DNA of 64,000 bases from Bradyrhizobium sp. SZCCHNS1050 (GCF_032484785.1 NZ_JAUETR010000001.1:3847501-3911500), one strand, 5' to 3'; counted from the first letter of the stretch, positions 52,961 to 62,103 are shown. The notes: generated from the sequence alone by a model not told the origin. Translations and numbers: made by a program.

Positions 52961-53170
52961 GTGGGCGCGGCTGCTCCGCTGCGAGATGCCTGAAATTCGG
53001 GCGATGCGCCCGCGGATCAGGCAGGTTCTTCAAAGTTGTTTGGTTATTACATATTGATTTTATTGTATAAAAGCAACGTCGCATATCGCATCCAGTTGGC
53101 ATGTCGCTTGCTGATGAGAGCACAAGCCATGAGAGACAAGCCCGTGGATCGACCTGCCCTGGAGATGGAT
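52961..53170. promoter_or_regulatory. divergent promoter/operator region, GntR to ABC operon
   Basis: This segment contains a markedly AT-rich patch at 53036-53078 (ttattacatattgatttt; attgtataaaag) in otherwise GC-rich DNA. TTGTATA-type half-sites are usual in operators of FCD GntR regulators. The operon promoter is probably here, but exact boxes cannot be set by eye. Confidence 0.5.
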
Positions 53171-54166
53171 GTGAAACGTTTCATGCTGCTCATTCTCGCC
53201 CTGCTCGCGCTGCCCTCGCTCAGCTTCGCCGACGACGCGCCCAAGATCAAACTCGGCTACGCCAAATGCGCGCATTGCACGCCGATGTCGCTGACGCCGC
53301 AGTTCGCCGAAGGCGTCGCGATCGATGCCGTCAGCTTCAACACCGGCACGGACGCGCTGACCGCGCTGGTCTCGAAGAACATCGACGTCGCGCAGGTGAC
53401 CTATCTGCATTACGCCATCGCGCTCGACAAAGGCTTCGACGTGGTCGCGATCTCCGGCCAGGTCAATGGCGGCTCGGCGATCCTGCTCGGCAACGATCTC
53501 GAGGTCGCGCCGGGCGATTGGAGCGCGCTGAAGGCGCTCATCGCCAAATACAAGGCCGACGGAAAGCCGTTCCGCGTCGCCGCCTCGCGCGGCAATGCGC
53601 AGGACATCCACATGCGCGGCGCCTTCGCCAAGCAGGGCATCGACATCAACAAGGACGTGCAGTTCGTCAACATCCCCAATCCGTCCGACCATCTGCAGGC
53701 GCTGCGCCGCGGCGAGGTCGAGCTGATCTGCACCGTCGAGCCGTTCGCGACCCAGATCATGCAGGCCAAGGCGGCGAAGTTCTTCGGTTTCCCTTACGAC
53801 CAGGCCGCCGGCAAGCTGACCAACCTGATCCTGACCCGCTCCGACGTCATCGCGTCGAACCCGAAGGCGCTGGAGGGCGTGGTGCGCGCGGTCGTCAAGG
53901 TCGATGCGCACATCGCCGCCGACAAGCCGGCGCTGATCGAGGTCATCTCCAAGATCACCGGCCTCGACAAGGCGATCGCGACCGGCGCGGTCGAGAATCT
54001 CGATCCCGACCCGAAGATGTACCGCGCCTCGGCGCTCGCCATCGCCGCGATGATGCGCGACCTGAAATACATCAACTCGGACGTCACGGCCGCCGTCGAG
54101 AAGAACCTCGACTACCGCTTCCTGGAAGCGGCCACGGGCAAGCCGAAGACCGAGCTCGGCTACTGA
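53171..54166 (+). CDS. ABC transporter substrate-binding protein (NMT1/SsuA-like)
   Basis: The product is about 331 residues from GTG 53171, six bases after GGAG; ATG at 53129 or 53165 are alternatives. Signal peptide: KRFMLLILALLALPSLSFAD. The mature domain is a type-II periplasmic binding fold: GVAIDAVSFNTGTDALTALV, SKNIDVAQVTYLHYAIALDK, FRVAASRGNAQDIHMRGAFA, ALRRGEVELICTVEPFATQI. A CxxC pair at residues 33 and 36 (GYAKCAHCTPM) near the ligand cleft is unusual for this family. It is followed one base later by the permease. Ligand inferred as a hydantoin- or ureido-like compound from the downstream enzymes. Confidence 0.9.
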   Translation: MKRFMLLILALLALPSLSFADDAPKIKLGYAKCAHCTPMSLTPQFAEGVAIDAVSFNTGTDALTALVSKNIDVAQVTYLHYAIALDKGFDVVAISGQVNGGSAILLGNDLEVAPGDWSALKALIAKYKADGKPFRVAASRGNAQDIHMRGAFAKQGIDINKDVQFVNIPNPSDHLQALRRGEVELICTVEPFATQIMQAKAAKFFGFPYDQAAGKLTNLILTRSDVIASNPKALEGVVRAVVKVDAHIAADKPALIEVISKITGLDKAIATGAVENLDPDPKMYRASALAIAAMMRDLKYINSDVTAAVEKNLDYRFLEAATGKPKTELGY

Positions 54167-54167
54167 G

Positions 54168-54977
54168 ATGACGGCGCTCGCCCAGCTCAGGAAGCTCGAT
54201 CGCTATATCGTGCCGGTGCTCGTGCTCGCCGGCTGGGAGGCGTTCTCGCGCTCCGGGGCGCTGCCGGCAGCGCTGCTGCCGGCGCCGTCGACGGTCGTGT
54301 GGGCGTGGGCGGACTGGCTGGTCGGCACCGACGGCAACACCCAGACCTACAGCGGCCATTGGCTCGCCGACATGCTGGCGAGCCTGTCGCGCGTTGCCGC
54401 CGGTTTTGCGATTGCCACCGTGCTCGGCGTCTCGCTCGGAGTCGCCATCGGGTGGTCGCGCAAGATAGAGATCGTGATCGAGCCGACGCTTCAGATGCTG
54501 CGGCCGATCCCGCCGGTGTCGTGGATCCCGCTCGCCATCATCTGGTTCGGCATCGCCAACAAGCCGGCGATCTTCCTGGTGTTCCTCGGCGCGTTCTTTC
54601 CGATCCTGCTCAACACCATCCACGGCGTGAAGACCTGCGACCGCAATCTGATCCGCGCCGGCGCCATGGTCGGCGGCAGCGAGCGCAAGCTGCTGCGCTA
54701 CATCGTCGTGCCCGCGGCGATGCCGAGCATCTTTGCAGGGCTTCGCATCGGCATCGGCTCGGCGTGGATGCTGACGGTGACGGCCGAAATGGTCGCGGTG
54801 AAGAGCGGGCTCGGCTACGTGCTGTGGGATTCCTACTACTTCCTGCGCTACGATCTGGTGCTGGCGGCGATGGCGAGTATCGGCCTGCTCGGCTTCTGCA
54901 GCGATCTCGCCATCCGCTTCGTGATGGCGCGCGTGCTGCACTGGCAGCGCAACACCACGCTTCGTGGCGGAGAATGA
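54168..54977 (+). CDS. ABC transporter permease (SsuC/TauC-like)
   Basis: This 269-residue inner-membrane permease has about six helices (IVPVLVLAGWEAFSRSGALP, VAAGFAIATVLGVSLGVAIG, FLVFLGAFFPILLNTIHGVK). The coupling-loop EAA-type motif is in GAMVGGSERKLLRYIVVPAA followed by MPSIFAGLRIGIGSAWM. It has the BPD_transp_1 layout of nitrate/taurine/sulfonate/pyrimidine-precursor importers. The stop overlaps the ATPase start (ATGA), so the subunits are co-translated. Confidence 0.92.
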   Translation: MTALAQLRKLDRYIVPVLVLAGWEAFSRSGALPAALLPAPSTVVWAWADWLVGTDGNTQTYSGHWLADMLASLSRVAAGFAIATVLGVSLGVAIGWSRKIEIVIEPTLQMLRPIPPVSWIPLAIIWFGIANKPAIFLVFLGAFFPILLNTIHGVKTCDRNLIRAGAMVGGSERKLLRYIVVPAAMPSIFAGLRIGIGSAWMLTVTAEMVAVKSGLGYVLWDSYYFLRYDLVLAAMASIGLLGFCSDLAIRFVMARVLHWQRNTTLRGGE

Positions 54978-55756
54978 CGATGGCCACGATCGAGATCTCC
55001 GGCGTCTCCAAGATCTTCACCGACAAGAAGCGCAACGCCGACGTCACCGCGCTCGCCGACATCAATCTGTCCATTGCCCGCAACGAGCTCGTCTGCCTGC
55101 TCGGTCCCTCCGGCTGCGGCAAGTCGACATTGCTCAACATGATTGCCGGCTTCGAGAAGCCGAGCGCCGGCAACATCACCGTCGACGGCCGGCCGGTGAC
55201 CGCGCCCGGCGCCGATCGCGGCGTCGTGTTCCAGCATGCCAATCTGATGCCGTGGCTGCCGGTGTGGGAGAACGTCGCCTTCCATCTCCTGCTCGGCGGC
55301 GGCCAGAAGGCCGAGCGCCGGGCGAAGGCGCAGATCTATATCGACATGGTCGGGCTGACCGGCTTCGAGAACCACTATCCGTCGGAGCTGTCGGGCGGCA
55401 TGAACCAGCGCGTCGGCATCGCCCGGGCGCTGCTGATGAATCCGCAGGTGATCCTGATGGACGAGCCGTTCGGCGCGCTCGACGAGCAGACCCGCATGGA
55501 CATGCAGACCGAGCTGGTGCGGATCTGGCAGCAGCACCAGGGCACGATCGTGTTCGTCACCCATGGCATCGACGAGGCGCTGACCTTGGGCACGCATGTT
55601 GCGGTGATGAGCGCACGGCCGGGGCGCATCGTCGAGATCATCCCGATCGATCTGTCGCGGCCGCGTGATATCACGTCACCGCAGTTCAATGAGTTGAAGC
55701 GGCATATCCTGGCGTTGTTGCGTGGCGAGCGGGCGGAGCAGGGGGCGAGTGCATGA
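54974..55756 (+). CDS. ABC transporter ATP-binding protein (SsuB/TauB-like)
   Basis: This 260-residue cytoplasmic ATPase has Walker A LLGPSGCGKSTLLNMIAGFE, Q-loop VVFQHANLMPWLPVWENVAF, signature ELSGGMNQRVGIARAL, Walker B VILMDEPFGALDEQTR and H-loop IVFVTHGIDEAL. ATG 54974 overlaps the permease stop; ATG 54980 is two codons later and possible. It completes a three-part importer and is followed by a repeat element and the enzyme genes. Confidence 0.94.
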   Translation: MTMATIEISGVSKIFTDKKRNADVTALADINLSIARNELVCLLGPSGCGKSTLLNMIAGFEKPSAGNITVDGRPVTAPGADRGVVFQHANLMPWLPVWENVAFHLLLGGGQKAERRAKAQIYIDMVGLTGFENHYPSELSGGMNQRVGIARALLMNPQVILMDEPFGALDEQTRMDMQTELVRIWQQHQGTIVFVTHGIDEALTLGTHVAVMSARPGRIVEIIPIDLSRPRDITSPQFNELKRHILALLRGERAEQGASA

Positions 55757-55826
55757 TTGCTGCTCAATCGCGCCCGCCCAAGCGCTGCATGTTCAGGTCA
55801 AGCCCTCGCCACAACGGCAGTGCGCC

Positions 55827-55952
55827 CCCTCTCCCGCTTGCGGGGGAGGGCTGGGGTGGGGGCGCCGCACGGCGCGCTGCCCGAGCGGATAGAGTTCCCC
55901 CATCCGGATCGCATCTGCGATGCGATCCGGCCTCCCCCGCAAGCGGGGGAGG
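55827..55952. repeat. composite palindromic intergenic repeat
   Basis: Arms ccctctcccgcttgcggggg at the left and cctcccccgcaagcggggga at the right flank a perfect 12-bp inverted repeat (ccggatcgcatc/gatgcgatccgg, 55904-55930). It lies between the ATPase and racemase genes. It is of the type dispersed in bradyrhizobial genomes (REP/BIME-like) and could form a stable RNA stem within the operon. Confidence 0.75.
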
Positions 55953-55994
55953 CTTTCCCGCTCGCCATCCGCGATCGAACGAGGTCGTTCACCC

Positions 55995-56723
55995 ATGACC
56001 AAACGCACGCTGCTCGGTATGCTCACGCCGTCGTCCAACACCGCGCTGGAGCCGATCACCTCGGCGATGGTCGCGAGCCTGCCCAACGTCTCCGCGCATT
56101 TCTCGCGCTTCAAGGTCACCGAGATCGCGCTCTCGTCCGACGCGCTCGCGCAGTTCGACATTTCCAACATCCTGCGCGCCGCCGAGCTGCTGGCGCATGC
56201 CAAGGTCGACGTCATCGGCTGGAACGGCACCTCGTCCGGCTGGCTCGGCTTCGAGGCCGACATCAAGCTGTGCGAGCAGATCACGGCCGCGACCGGCATC
56301 CCTGCGACCACCTCGATGCTGGCGCTGAACGAGATCCTGGCGGCGGCGAAGGTCACCTCGCTTGGCCTCGTCACGCCCTACCGCGACGACGTCCAGGCGC
56401 GCATCATCGCCAACTACGACAAGCTCGGCATCGCCTGCCGCGGCGACCGGCACCTCAACCTGCAGGACAATTTCTCCTTCGCGGAGGTGACGCCGTCCGA
56501 GATCGAGACCATGATCCGCGAGGTCGCGCGCGAGAAGCCGGATGCGATCGCGGTGGTCTGCACCAACATGCGCGCCGCGCCGCTGGTCGCGCGGCTCGAG
56601 CTGGAGACCGGCATTCCGATTCTCGATACCATCGCCACCGTGGTATGGAAATCGCTGAAACTGGCGGGCGTCGATGTCAGCGGCGTCAGCGGGTGGGGAT
56701 CGCTGTTTCAGAAATTCGCTTGA
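55995..56723 (+). CDS. Asp/Glu racemase-superfamily enzyme (maleate isomerase/arylmalonate decarboxylase-like)
   Basis: The product is 242 residues from ATG 55995. The fold motifs are LLGMLTPSSNTALEPITSAM, DVIGWNGTSSGWLGFEADIK and AIAVVCTNMRAAPLVARLEL. In maleate isomerases and racemases the first site is a Cys (ACTS-like). Here Gly78 (NGTS) stands in that place, and only the second, Cys189, is kept. Arylmalonate decarboxylase shows this same single-Cys pattern. So two-base racemisation is doubtful; a decarboxylase or other one-Cys reaction is possible. Length (242) also matches that family. It sits between the ABC importer and the hydantoinase. Confidence 0.82.
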   Translation: MTKRTLLGMLTPSSNTALEPITSAMVASLPNVSAHFSRFKVTEIALSSDALAQFDISNILRAAELLAHAKVDVIGWNGTSSGWLGFEADIKLCEQITAATGIPATTSMLALNEILAAAKVTSLGLVTPYRDDVQARIIANYDKLGIACRGDRHLNLQDNFSFAEVTPSEIETMIREVAREKPDAIAVVCTNMRAAPLVARLELETGIPILDTIATVVWKSLKLAGVDVSGVSGWGSLFQKFA

Positions 56724-56748
56724 ATCTGGACTAGGGAGAGCGCGTCAC

Positions 56749-58152
56749 ATGGCTGCCTTCGACACCATCATCCGCAACGGCACCGTCGCCACCGCGAGCG
56801 ATACGTTCAAGGCCGATGTCGCCATCAAGAGCGGCCGCATCGTCGCGATCGGCGAGGCCATCACCGATGCCGACGAGATCGTCGATGCCACGGGCCTGCT
56901 GGTGCTGCCGGGCGGCATCGACAGCCATGTCCATATCAGCCAGCCCTCCGGCCCCGGCATCGTCATGGCCGACGATTTCGAGAGCGCGACGCGCGCCGCC
57001 GCCTTCGGCGGCAACACGTTCGTCATGCCCTACTGCCTGCAGGAGAAGGGCCAGCCCTTGCGATCAGCGCTGAAGGACTATCACGCGCTCGCCGACAACG
57101 CCTGCTACGTCGACCACTCCTTCCATCTCATCATCGCCGATCCCACCGACGCCGTGCTCGGCCAGGAGCTGCCGGCGCTGGTCGCCGACGGCTATTCGTC
57201 GCTGAAGATCTTCATGACCTATGAGGGGCTCGCGCTGAACGACTACGAGATCCTCGGCGTGCTGCAGGTCGCGCGCGAGCAAGGCGCGCTAGTGCAGATC
57301 CACGCCGAGAACTATGACGCGATCCGCTTCCTCACCGACCGCCTCGAGCGTGCCGGCCACATCGCGCCGTACTATCACGGCAAGTCGCGCCCGATTCCGG
57401 TCGAGCGCGAGGCAACGCATCGCGCGATCTCGCTGGCCGAGCTGATCGACGTGCCGATCGTCATCGTTCACGTCTCCAACCGCGAGGCGATGGAAGAGAT
57501 CCGCCGCGCGCAGGCTCGGGGCCTGAAGATCCATGGCGAGACCTGCCCGCAATATCTGGTGCTGACGGAGGAGGACATGCAGGGCCTCAACATGGAAGGC
57601 GCCAAATATGTCTGCTCGCCGCCGCCGCGCGACAAGGCCAGCCAGGAGGCCTGCTGGGAGGGCCTGCAGCAGGGCGTGTTCTCGCTGTTCTCCAGCGACC
57701 ACTGCCCGTTCCGCTACGACGACGAGGCCGGCAAGCTGACGCCGAAGGGCCGCACCAGCTTTCGCTGGGTACCGAACGGCATCCCCGGCGTGGAGACCCG
57801 GCTGCCGATCCTGTTCTCCGAAGGCGTCAGCAAGGGCCGCATCACCCTGAACCAGTTCGTCGCCTTCACCGCCACCAACCATGCCAAGACCTACGGCCTG
57901 AAGGGCAAGGGCTCCATCGCCATCGGCTACGACGCCGACATCGCGCTGTGGGACCCGGCGAAGACCGCGAAGATCAGCCAGTCCGGCCTGCACCACGGCT
58001 CCGACTACACGCCCTATGAAGGCATCGAGATCACCGGCTGGCCGGTGGCGACCATGCTGCGCGGAAAATTCGTCGTGCGCGACGGCGAGTTGATCGGCGC
58101 CAAGGGCAGTGGCCGCTACGTCACCCGCGGCAAGCCGGGCGGCCTGGCCTGA
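56749..58152 (+). CDS. dihydropyrimidinase/hydantoinase-family cyclic amidohydrolase
   Basis: The product is 467 residues from ATG 56749 after GGGAGAG. The binuclear metal site is GIDSHVHISQPSGPGIVMAD (HxH), a carboxylated-Lys segment SSLKIFMTYEGLALND, His in VQIHAENYDAI and VIVHVSNREAMEEI, and Asp in LFSSDHCPFRYDDEAG. Length and motifs fit D-hydantoinase/dihydropyrimidinase; allantoinases and phenylhydantoinases are close. It hydrolyses a cyclic imide or hydantoin ring. It is the last gene of the operon with importer and racemase-fold enzyme. No carbamoylase gene is seen next to it. Confidence 0.92.
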   Translation: MAAFDTIIRNGTVATASDTFKADVAIKSGRIVAIGEAITDADEIVDATGLLVLPGGIDSHVHISQPSGPGIVMADDFESATRAAAFGGNTFVMPYCLQEKGQPLRSALKDYHALADNACYVDHSFHLIIADPTDAVLGQELPALVADGYSSLKIFMTYEGLALNDYEILGVLQVAREQGALVQIHAENYDAIRFLTDRLERAGHIAPYYHGKSRPIPVEREATHRAISLAELIDVPIVIVHVSNREAMEEIRRAQARGLKIHGETCPQYLVLTEEDMQGLNMEGAKYVCSPPPRDKASQEACWEGLQQGVFSLFSSDHCPFRYDDEAGKLTPKGRTSFRWVPNGIPGVETRLPILFSEGVSKGRITLNQFVAFTATNHAKTYGLKGKGSIAIGYDADIALWDPAKTAKISQSGLHHGSDYTPYEGIEITGWPVATMLRGKFVVRDGELIGAKGSGRYVTRGKPGGLA

Positions 58153-58177
58153 GCGGCCTGAGCGCGCTCTCTCGACG

Positions 58178-58259
58178 CGTCATTGCGAGCGAAGCGAAGC
58201 AATCCAGAGTCGTGAACGGGACTCTGGATTGCTTCGTCGCTGCGCTCATCGCAATGACG
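58178..58259. repeat. palindromic intergenic repeat, 'GTCATTGCGAGCGAAGCGAA' type
   Basis: The arms cgtcattgcgagcgaagcga..aatccagagtc and gactctggattgc..gcaatgacg are inverted around a short loop (58212-58219). This is a well-known dispersed repeat of alphaproteobacterial genomes. It lies 26 bp after the hydantoinase stop and may end transcription. Confidence 0.85.
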
Positions 58260-58292
58260 AGTTGGACACAGGTGCCCACCCTCCCCTGGACG

Positions 58293-58493
58293 GCAGGGCG
58301 ATCGCATATGACGAATGCGACAATCGCGGCAGCGACGCCTGCCGGCTAGTTACTCCGTCATGCCCGGGCTTGTCCCGGGCATCCACGTTGCTCCCAGGGC
58401 GCCGGACGACGTGGATGGCCGGGACGAGCCCGGCCATGACGACGTGGAAACAGACGAGAGCAATCCGTAGGGGGCCATATGCGATCGCTCTGC
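58293..58493. repeat. nested palindromic repeat, two inverted-repeat layers
   Basis: An outer 18-bp inverted repeat (gcagggcgatcgcatatg / catatgcgatcgctctgc, one mismatch) encloses another palindrome of about 33-bp arms, ccgtcatgcccgggcttgtc.. (58355-58388) and ..gagcccggccatgacg (58409-58442). The inner form is a dispersed repeat of rhizobia. The stretch from 58153 to 58748 holds only these repeats and no gene. Confidence 0.75.
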
Positions 58494-58748
58494 CCGGGAA
58501 GTTGAGGCTACGCGCGTCGTCCATCCGGAAGGCTTCCTCGCCAATCCATCTCATTCACCTCATGTGTGGGTAGTCTGTCCCCCACCCCGGCTCTCCGGAG
58601 GAGGGTGAGCAGCGATCCGGTCGAGCCACTGCCCTCCCGCACCGCACCATCTTCCCTCGCGACCTCCGACTAGCCACTTCTTGTTCCGGATGTGTCGAAC
58701 CCTTGTCACAACCGCACGACATATCCTTGTCAGACAAGGAGTGCCGCC

Positions 58749-60896
58749 ATGCCCGCGCTTGCCTTTTCCAACAATGATATTGCCGTCATCGCCTGGACCT
58801 TCGATCGCCGTCTCGACGGCTGTCTCGGCTTCGCCATTCATCGCATCGATCTCGCCGATCACACCGACACCGTGCTGCCGGCGCTGGCACGGTTTGCCGG
58901 GCAGACCGCGGACAAGCTCACCACCGAGCAGGCGCCGATCCAGAAGTTCTGGTGGAAGGATCTGTTCGCCAAGCGCGGCGGCACCTACAAATATCGCATC
59001 GTGCCGATGGCCGGCACGCCCGGCCAGGCGCTGACGCCGCTCGAAGGCGTCGCGCCGCTGGAGAGCAATCCGGTCACGCTGACGCCGGAGCGGCCGCCGT
59101 TCCACGTCTATTTCAACCGCGGCATCACCGCGACCCAGGCGCTCAGCCATGCGCTGAACGACAAGCCGAGCGTGTCGGCGCTGGCCCCGCACATCCTCGA
59201 TCCTGCCGATCCCATTCGCATCCGCCTGATGGGCCAGCTTCAAGACGGCCTGACCTCGCTGCTGGCGCGCGCCGATGCCGGCGGCGGCGCCATCCATGCC
59301 GCCCTCTACGAGCTGAACGATCCCGACGGCCTCGAGAAGCAGCTGCACCAGAACCCGAACAGCCGCACGGTCATCCTCGGCAACGAGCAGGGCAAGGACA
59401 CCGACGACGCCGACGCCGAGAACCGCGCCGACCTCAAGTCCGCCGGCGTCACCGTGATCGACCGCATCCTCGGTAAGGGCAGCATCCCGCACAACAAGTT
59501 CATGGTGCTCACCGAGAACGGCAAGCCGAGCGCGGTGCTGTCCGGCTCGACCAACTGGACCTCGACCGGCCTGTGCACCCAGACCAACAACGCGCTGGTG
59601 GTGGAGAGCCCAGTGTTGGCGCAGCGCTATCTCGGCTATTGGAACGCGCTGAAGGCCGACGTCGACGCCGCCGCCGGCGACAAGTCGGCGCTGCAGTCGA
59701 AGACCTTGCGCGACTTCGCCCGCGCCAACAATGCCGACGCGATCCAGGCGCCGGTCGACCTGGGCCACGGCGTCACCGTCGAGCCGATGTTCTCGCCGAA
59801 CACCCACGGCAAGCTCGGCAAGAATCCCGATACGCCCGGTGACATGGGCCGCGTGTTCGAGCTGATGCGATCGGCCAAGCACGCCGTGCTGTTCCTGGCC
59901 TTCGATCCCGGCAACAACTCGATCCTCGACGTCGCCGGCCGGTTGCTCAAGGACAAGCCCGATCTGTTCGTGCGGGGCGCGCTGACCAGCCCGGTGCGCG
60001 CGACGAATTTCTCCGCCGCGCTGCATTCCGGCGGCCATTCGGAGGTGCCGGCGGAGGAGGGAGCGGACGACACCGCGCCCCAGGTGACGGTGGTCGGCGA
60101 GGCCGGCAAGCCGAAGAAGCCGGGCGCCAAGGGCAGCATCGATTTCCGCGCCGTGCCGGCCGGCGCGGTGCAGGACGCGTTCGGCAAGTGGGAGAGGGAG
60201 CTCGGCAAATACGGCTTCGCCATCATCCACAGCAAGATCGTGGTGATCGATCCGTTCAGCGACGACTGCGTCGTCGTCACCGGCTCGCACAATCTCGGCT
60301 TCCGCGCCTCGCACAACAACGACGAGAACATGCTGATCATCCGCGGTCACCGCGGTCTCGCCGAGGCCTATGCCTGCCACGTCCTCGACCTCTACGACCA
60401 CTACGCCTGGCGCTTCCTCTTGCAGCAGCACCCGGAGATCTTCGGCAAGCCGCTGCAATCCGACGACACCTGGCAGGACCGTTACATCAAGGGCGCGGAT
60501 GAGAAGTCGCCGGAGCTGCGGTTCTGGCTGTCGGCGGCGGGTGGCGGCGGGGCGGTCGAAACGCCACCGACGCCGAAGAAGCCCGCCAAGCCAACCGGCA
60601 CCACCAAGCCGGCCAAGACACCGGCTGCGACGACGAAGCCCGCGAGGCCGTCGACCAAGCCGGCCAAGAAGGCCCAAAAGAAGACCGCCGCTGCAGCCAA
60701 GACCTCGGCCGGCCGCAAGACAAGCACGACAAAGAAGGTCGCGAAGAAGGCGTCGAAAACGGCAAGCCAGCGTGCCGCCTCAGCGAAGAAGGCGAAGGCC
60801 AAGGCGACCAAGACGGCGGCCAAGCGTCCGGCGAAGAAGACCGCGACCAAGACCGCCAGGCGAGCCAAGACGAGCGCCAAGAGGAAAGGGCGCTGA
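58749..60896 (+). CDS. phospholipase D-superfamily protein with histone H1-like C-terminal tail
   Basis: The product is 715 residues from ATG 58749 (MPALAFSNNDIAVIAWTFDR) behind AAGGAG. Two PLD-type half-sites are visible: HNKFMVLTENGKPSAVLSGS near residue 248, where the Asp of HxK(x4)D is replaced by Thr, and HSKIVVIDPFSDDCVVVTGS near 494 with a full HKD. From about residue 605 to the end the protein is a Lys/Ala/Pro/Thr repeat tail (AKKAQKKTAAAAKTS, KKAKAKATKTAAKRPAKKTA) like histone H1 or HU-extension tails. A DNA-binding nuclease or phosphodiesterase is an attractive inference. There is no signal peptide. It is monocistronic. Confidence 0.85.
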   Translation: MPALAFSNNDIAVIAWTFDRRLDGCLGFAIHRIDLADHTDTVLPALARFAGQTADKLTTEQAPIQKFWWKDLFAKRGGTYKYRIVPMAGTPGQALTPLEGVAPLESNPVTLTPERPPFHVYFNRGITATQALSHALNDKPSVSALAPHILDPADPIRIRLMGQLQDGLTSLLARADAGGGAIHAALYELNDPDGLEKQLHQNPNSRTVILGNEQGKDTDDADAENRADLKSAGVTVIDRILGKGSIPHNKFMVLTENGKPSAVLSGSTNWTSTGLCTQTNNALVVESPVLAQRYLGYWNALKADVDAAAGDKSALQSKTLRDFARANNADAIQAPVDLGHGVTVEPMFSPNTHGKLGKNPDTPGDMGRVFELMRSAKHAVLFLAFDPGNNSILDVAGRLLKDKPDLFVRGALTSPVRATNFSAALHSGGHSEVPAEEGADDTAPQVTVVGEAGKPKKPGAKGSIDFRAVPAGAVQDAFGKWERELGKYGFAIIHSKIVVIDPFSDDCVVVTGSHNLGFRASHNNDENMLIIRGHRGLAEAYACHVLDLYDHYAWRFLLQQHPEIFGKPLQSDDTWQDRYIKGADEKSPELRFWLSAAGGGGAVETPPTPKKPAKPTGTTKPAKTPAATTKPARPSTKPAKKAQKKTAAAAKTSAGRKTSTTKKVAKKASKTASQRAASAKKAKAKATKTAAKRPAKKTATKTARRAKTSAKRKGR

Positions 60897-60941
60897 GCGT
60901 TGCGCCCGCGCTGAACCGTCGCCGCGCAGACGAGGCCATGG

Positions 60942-60977
60942 GATCGTGATGCGAGTCCGCGGGATCGCATCATGATC
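60942..60977. terminator. inverted repeat after the PLD gene
   Basis: gatcgtgatgcga and tcgcatcatgatc form a 13-bp stem with one mismatch 45 bp after the PLD stop. There is no T-tract. It may stop transcription or belong to the repeat family next to it. Confidence 0.45.
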
Positions 60978-61026
60978 TCGTCTCTTGCCCGAAGCGGATC
61001 GCGGGCACACGAGCGTTCCAGTCCTC

Positions 61027-61077
61027 AGAGCATGATCCAAAAAAATGGAAACCGGTTTTCCGAAAAGATCATGCTCT
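61027..61077. repeat. palindromic repeat 'AGAGCATGATC...GATCATGCTCT'
   Basis: An 11-bp perfect outer stem (agagcatgatc/gatcatgctct) encloses a core ggaaaccggttttcc. It is a known dispersed element of rhizobial genomes. It starts 19 bp after the SDR stop on minus, between convergent genes, so it may act as a terminator for both. Confidence 0.8.
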
Positions 61078-61095
61078 AGCCGTCTTGAAGCGGGC

Positions 61096-62103
61096 TCAGT
61101 AGGCCGTCCATCCGCCATCCGTCGCGTAGAACGCGCCGGTCAGGTTCGACGCCTCGGGCGACAGCAGGAACAGCATCACCGCGACCTGCTCCCACACGGT
61201 GGCCGGACGATGCCTGGGATCGGCATAGCTGAGGATCGAGTTTGTCTTCAGCCGTCCCATGCCGCCGTCGGCCGGCGACCGCTGCATCTTGGCCGCGACG
61301 GCCTGCGCGGCCCGCGCGATCATCGGCGTGTCCGTCGCCGCCATGTTGACCGAGTTGATGCGAATGCCGTGGGGCGCGTAGTCGACCGCGGCGTTGGCGG
61401 TCAATCCGTTGACGGCGTGCTTGCTGGCGACATAGGCCGGATTGCCGGCCAGTCCGGTCAGGCCGGCGATCGAGGCGACGTTGACGATCGCCCCGCCGCG
61501 CTTCTGCGCGACCATCTGCCGCAGCTCGGCCCGCATGGCGCGGAACACGCCGGTGGCGTTGGTGGCGAGGACATTGTCCCAATAGGCATCGGAGGCTTCG
61601 TGGATCGGCGCGAACAGCAGGTCCTTCTGCTTGTCGTAGTCGAACGCCTCGCCGGAAAATACGCCGTCCATGACGCCGGCATTGTTGATGGCAAAATCCA
61701 GTCCGCCGAATTTCTCGACCGCCCGCCTGACCATCATGTCGCAGGTGTCGCCCTTCGCGACATCGCCGACGAGAAATTCGATCGCGCCACCCTCGCGCTG
61801 GATCATGGCCGCCGTCTCGCGCGCCGTGTCCGGCAGCCAGTCGATCCCGACGATGTTGGCGCCCTCGCGCGCCGCCCGCAGCGCGGCGGCGCGGCCCATG
61901 CCGCGGGCAAATCCGGTGATGGCGATCGTCCGTGACTTGAAGCGATCCTTGATGAAGTAGTCCGGATCGATCGGGCTGATCGCGAGGTTGGCCGGGCCGA
62001 CGGGCTCAGCCGCCTCAGCGCCTCCCGGAAGCAGTTGCGCCAGCGGAATCGTCACGGCCCCCGAACCCAGGCTCTGCAACATGCTGCGGCGATCCATCGA
62101 CAT
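61096..62103 (-). CDS. short-chain dehydrogenase/reductase with Tat-like signal
   Basis: This 335-residue protein is longer than the usual ~250 because of an N-terminal twin-arginine-like signal ([20 protein letters not shown]) and ~50-residue leader. The SDR domain has the cofactor motif [28 protein letters not shown], catalytic Ser in [14 protein letters not shown] and YxxxK in [17 protein letters not shown], ending [13 protein letters not shown]. All catalytic residues are present. Export of an NAD(P)-dependent enzyme is odd, because free cofactor is scarce outside; Tat transport could carry it with bound cofactor. It starts 7 bp after the OMP stop, so both are one operon. Confidence 0.87.
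   Translation of the reverse strand: MSMDRRSMLQSLGSGAVTIPLAQLLPGGAEAAEPVGPANLAISPIDPDYFIKDRFKSRTIAITGFARGMGRAAALRAAREGANIVGIDWLPDTARETAAMIQREGGAIEFLVGDVAKGDTCDMMVRRAVEKFGGLDFAINNAGVMDGVFSGEAFDYDKQKDLLFAPIHEASDAYWDNVLATNATGVFRAMRAELRQMVAQKRGGAIVNVASIAGLTGLAGNPAYVASKHAVNGLTANAAVDYAPHGIRINSVNMAATDTPMIARAAQAVAAKMQRSPADGGMGRLKTNSILSYADPRHRPATVWEQVAVMLFLLSPEASNLTGAFYATDGGWTAY

Noticed and set aside
52023..53123. 366-codon minus-strand frame overlapping the GntR gene
   Set aside because: Arg-rich translation with no domain, out of frame with the clear GntR protein.
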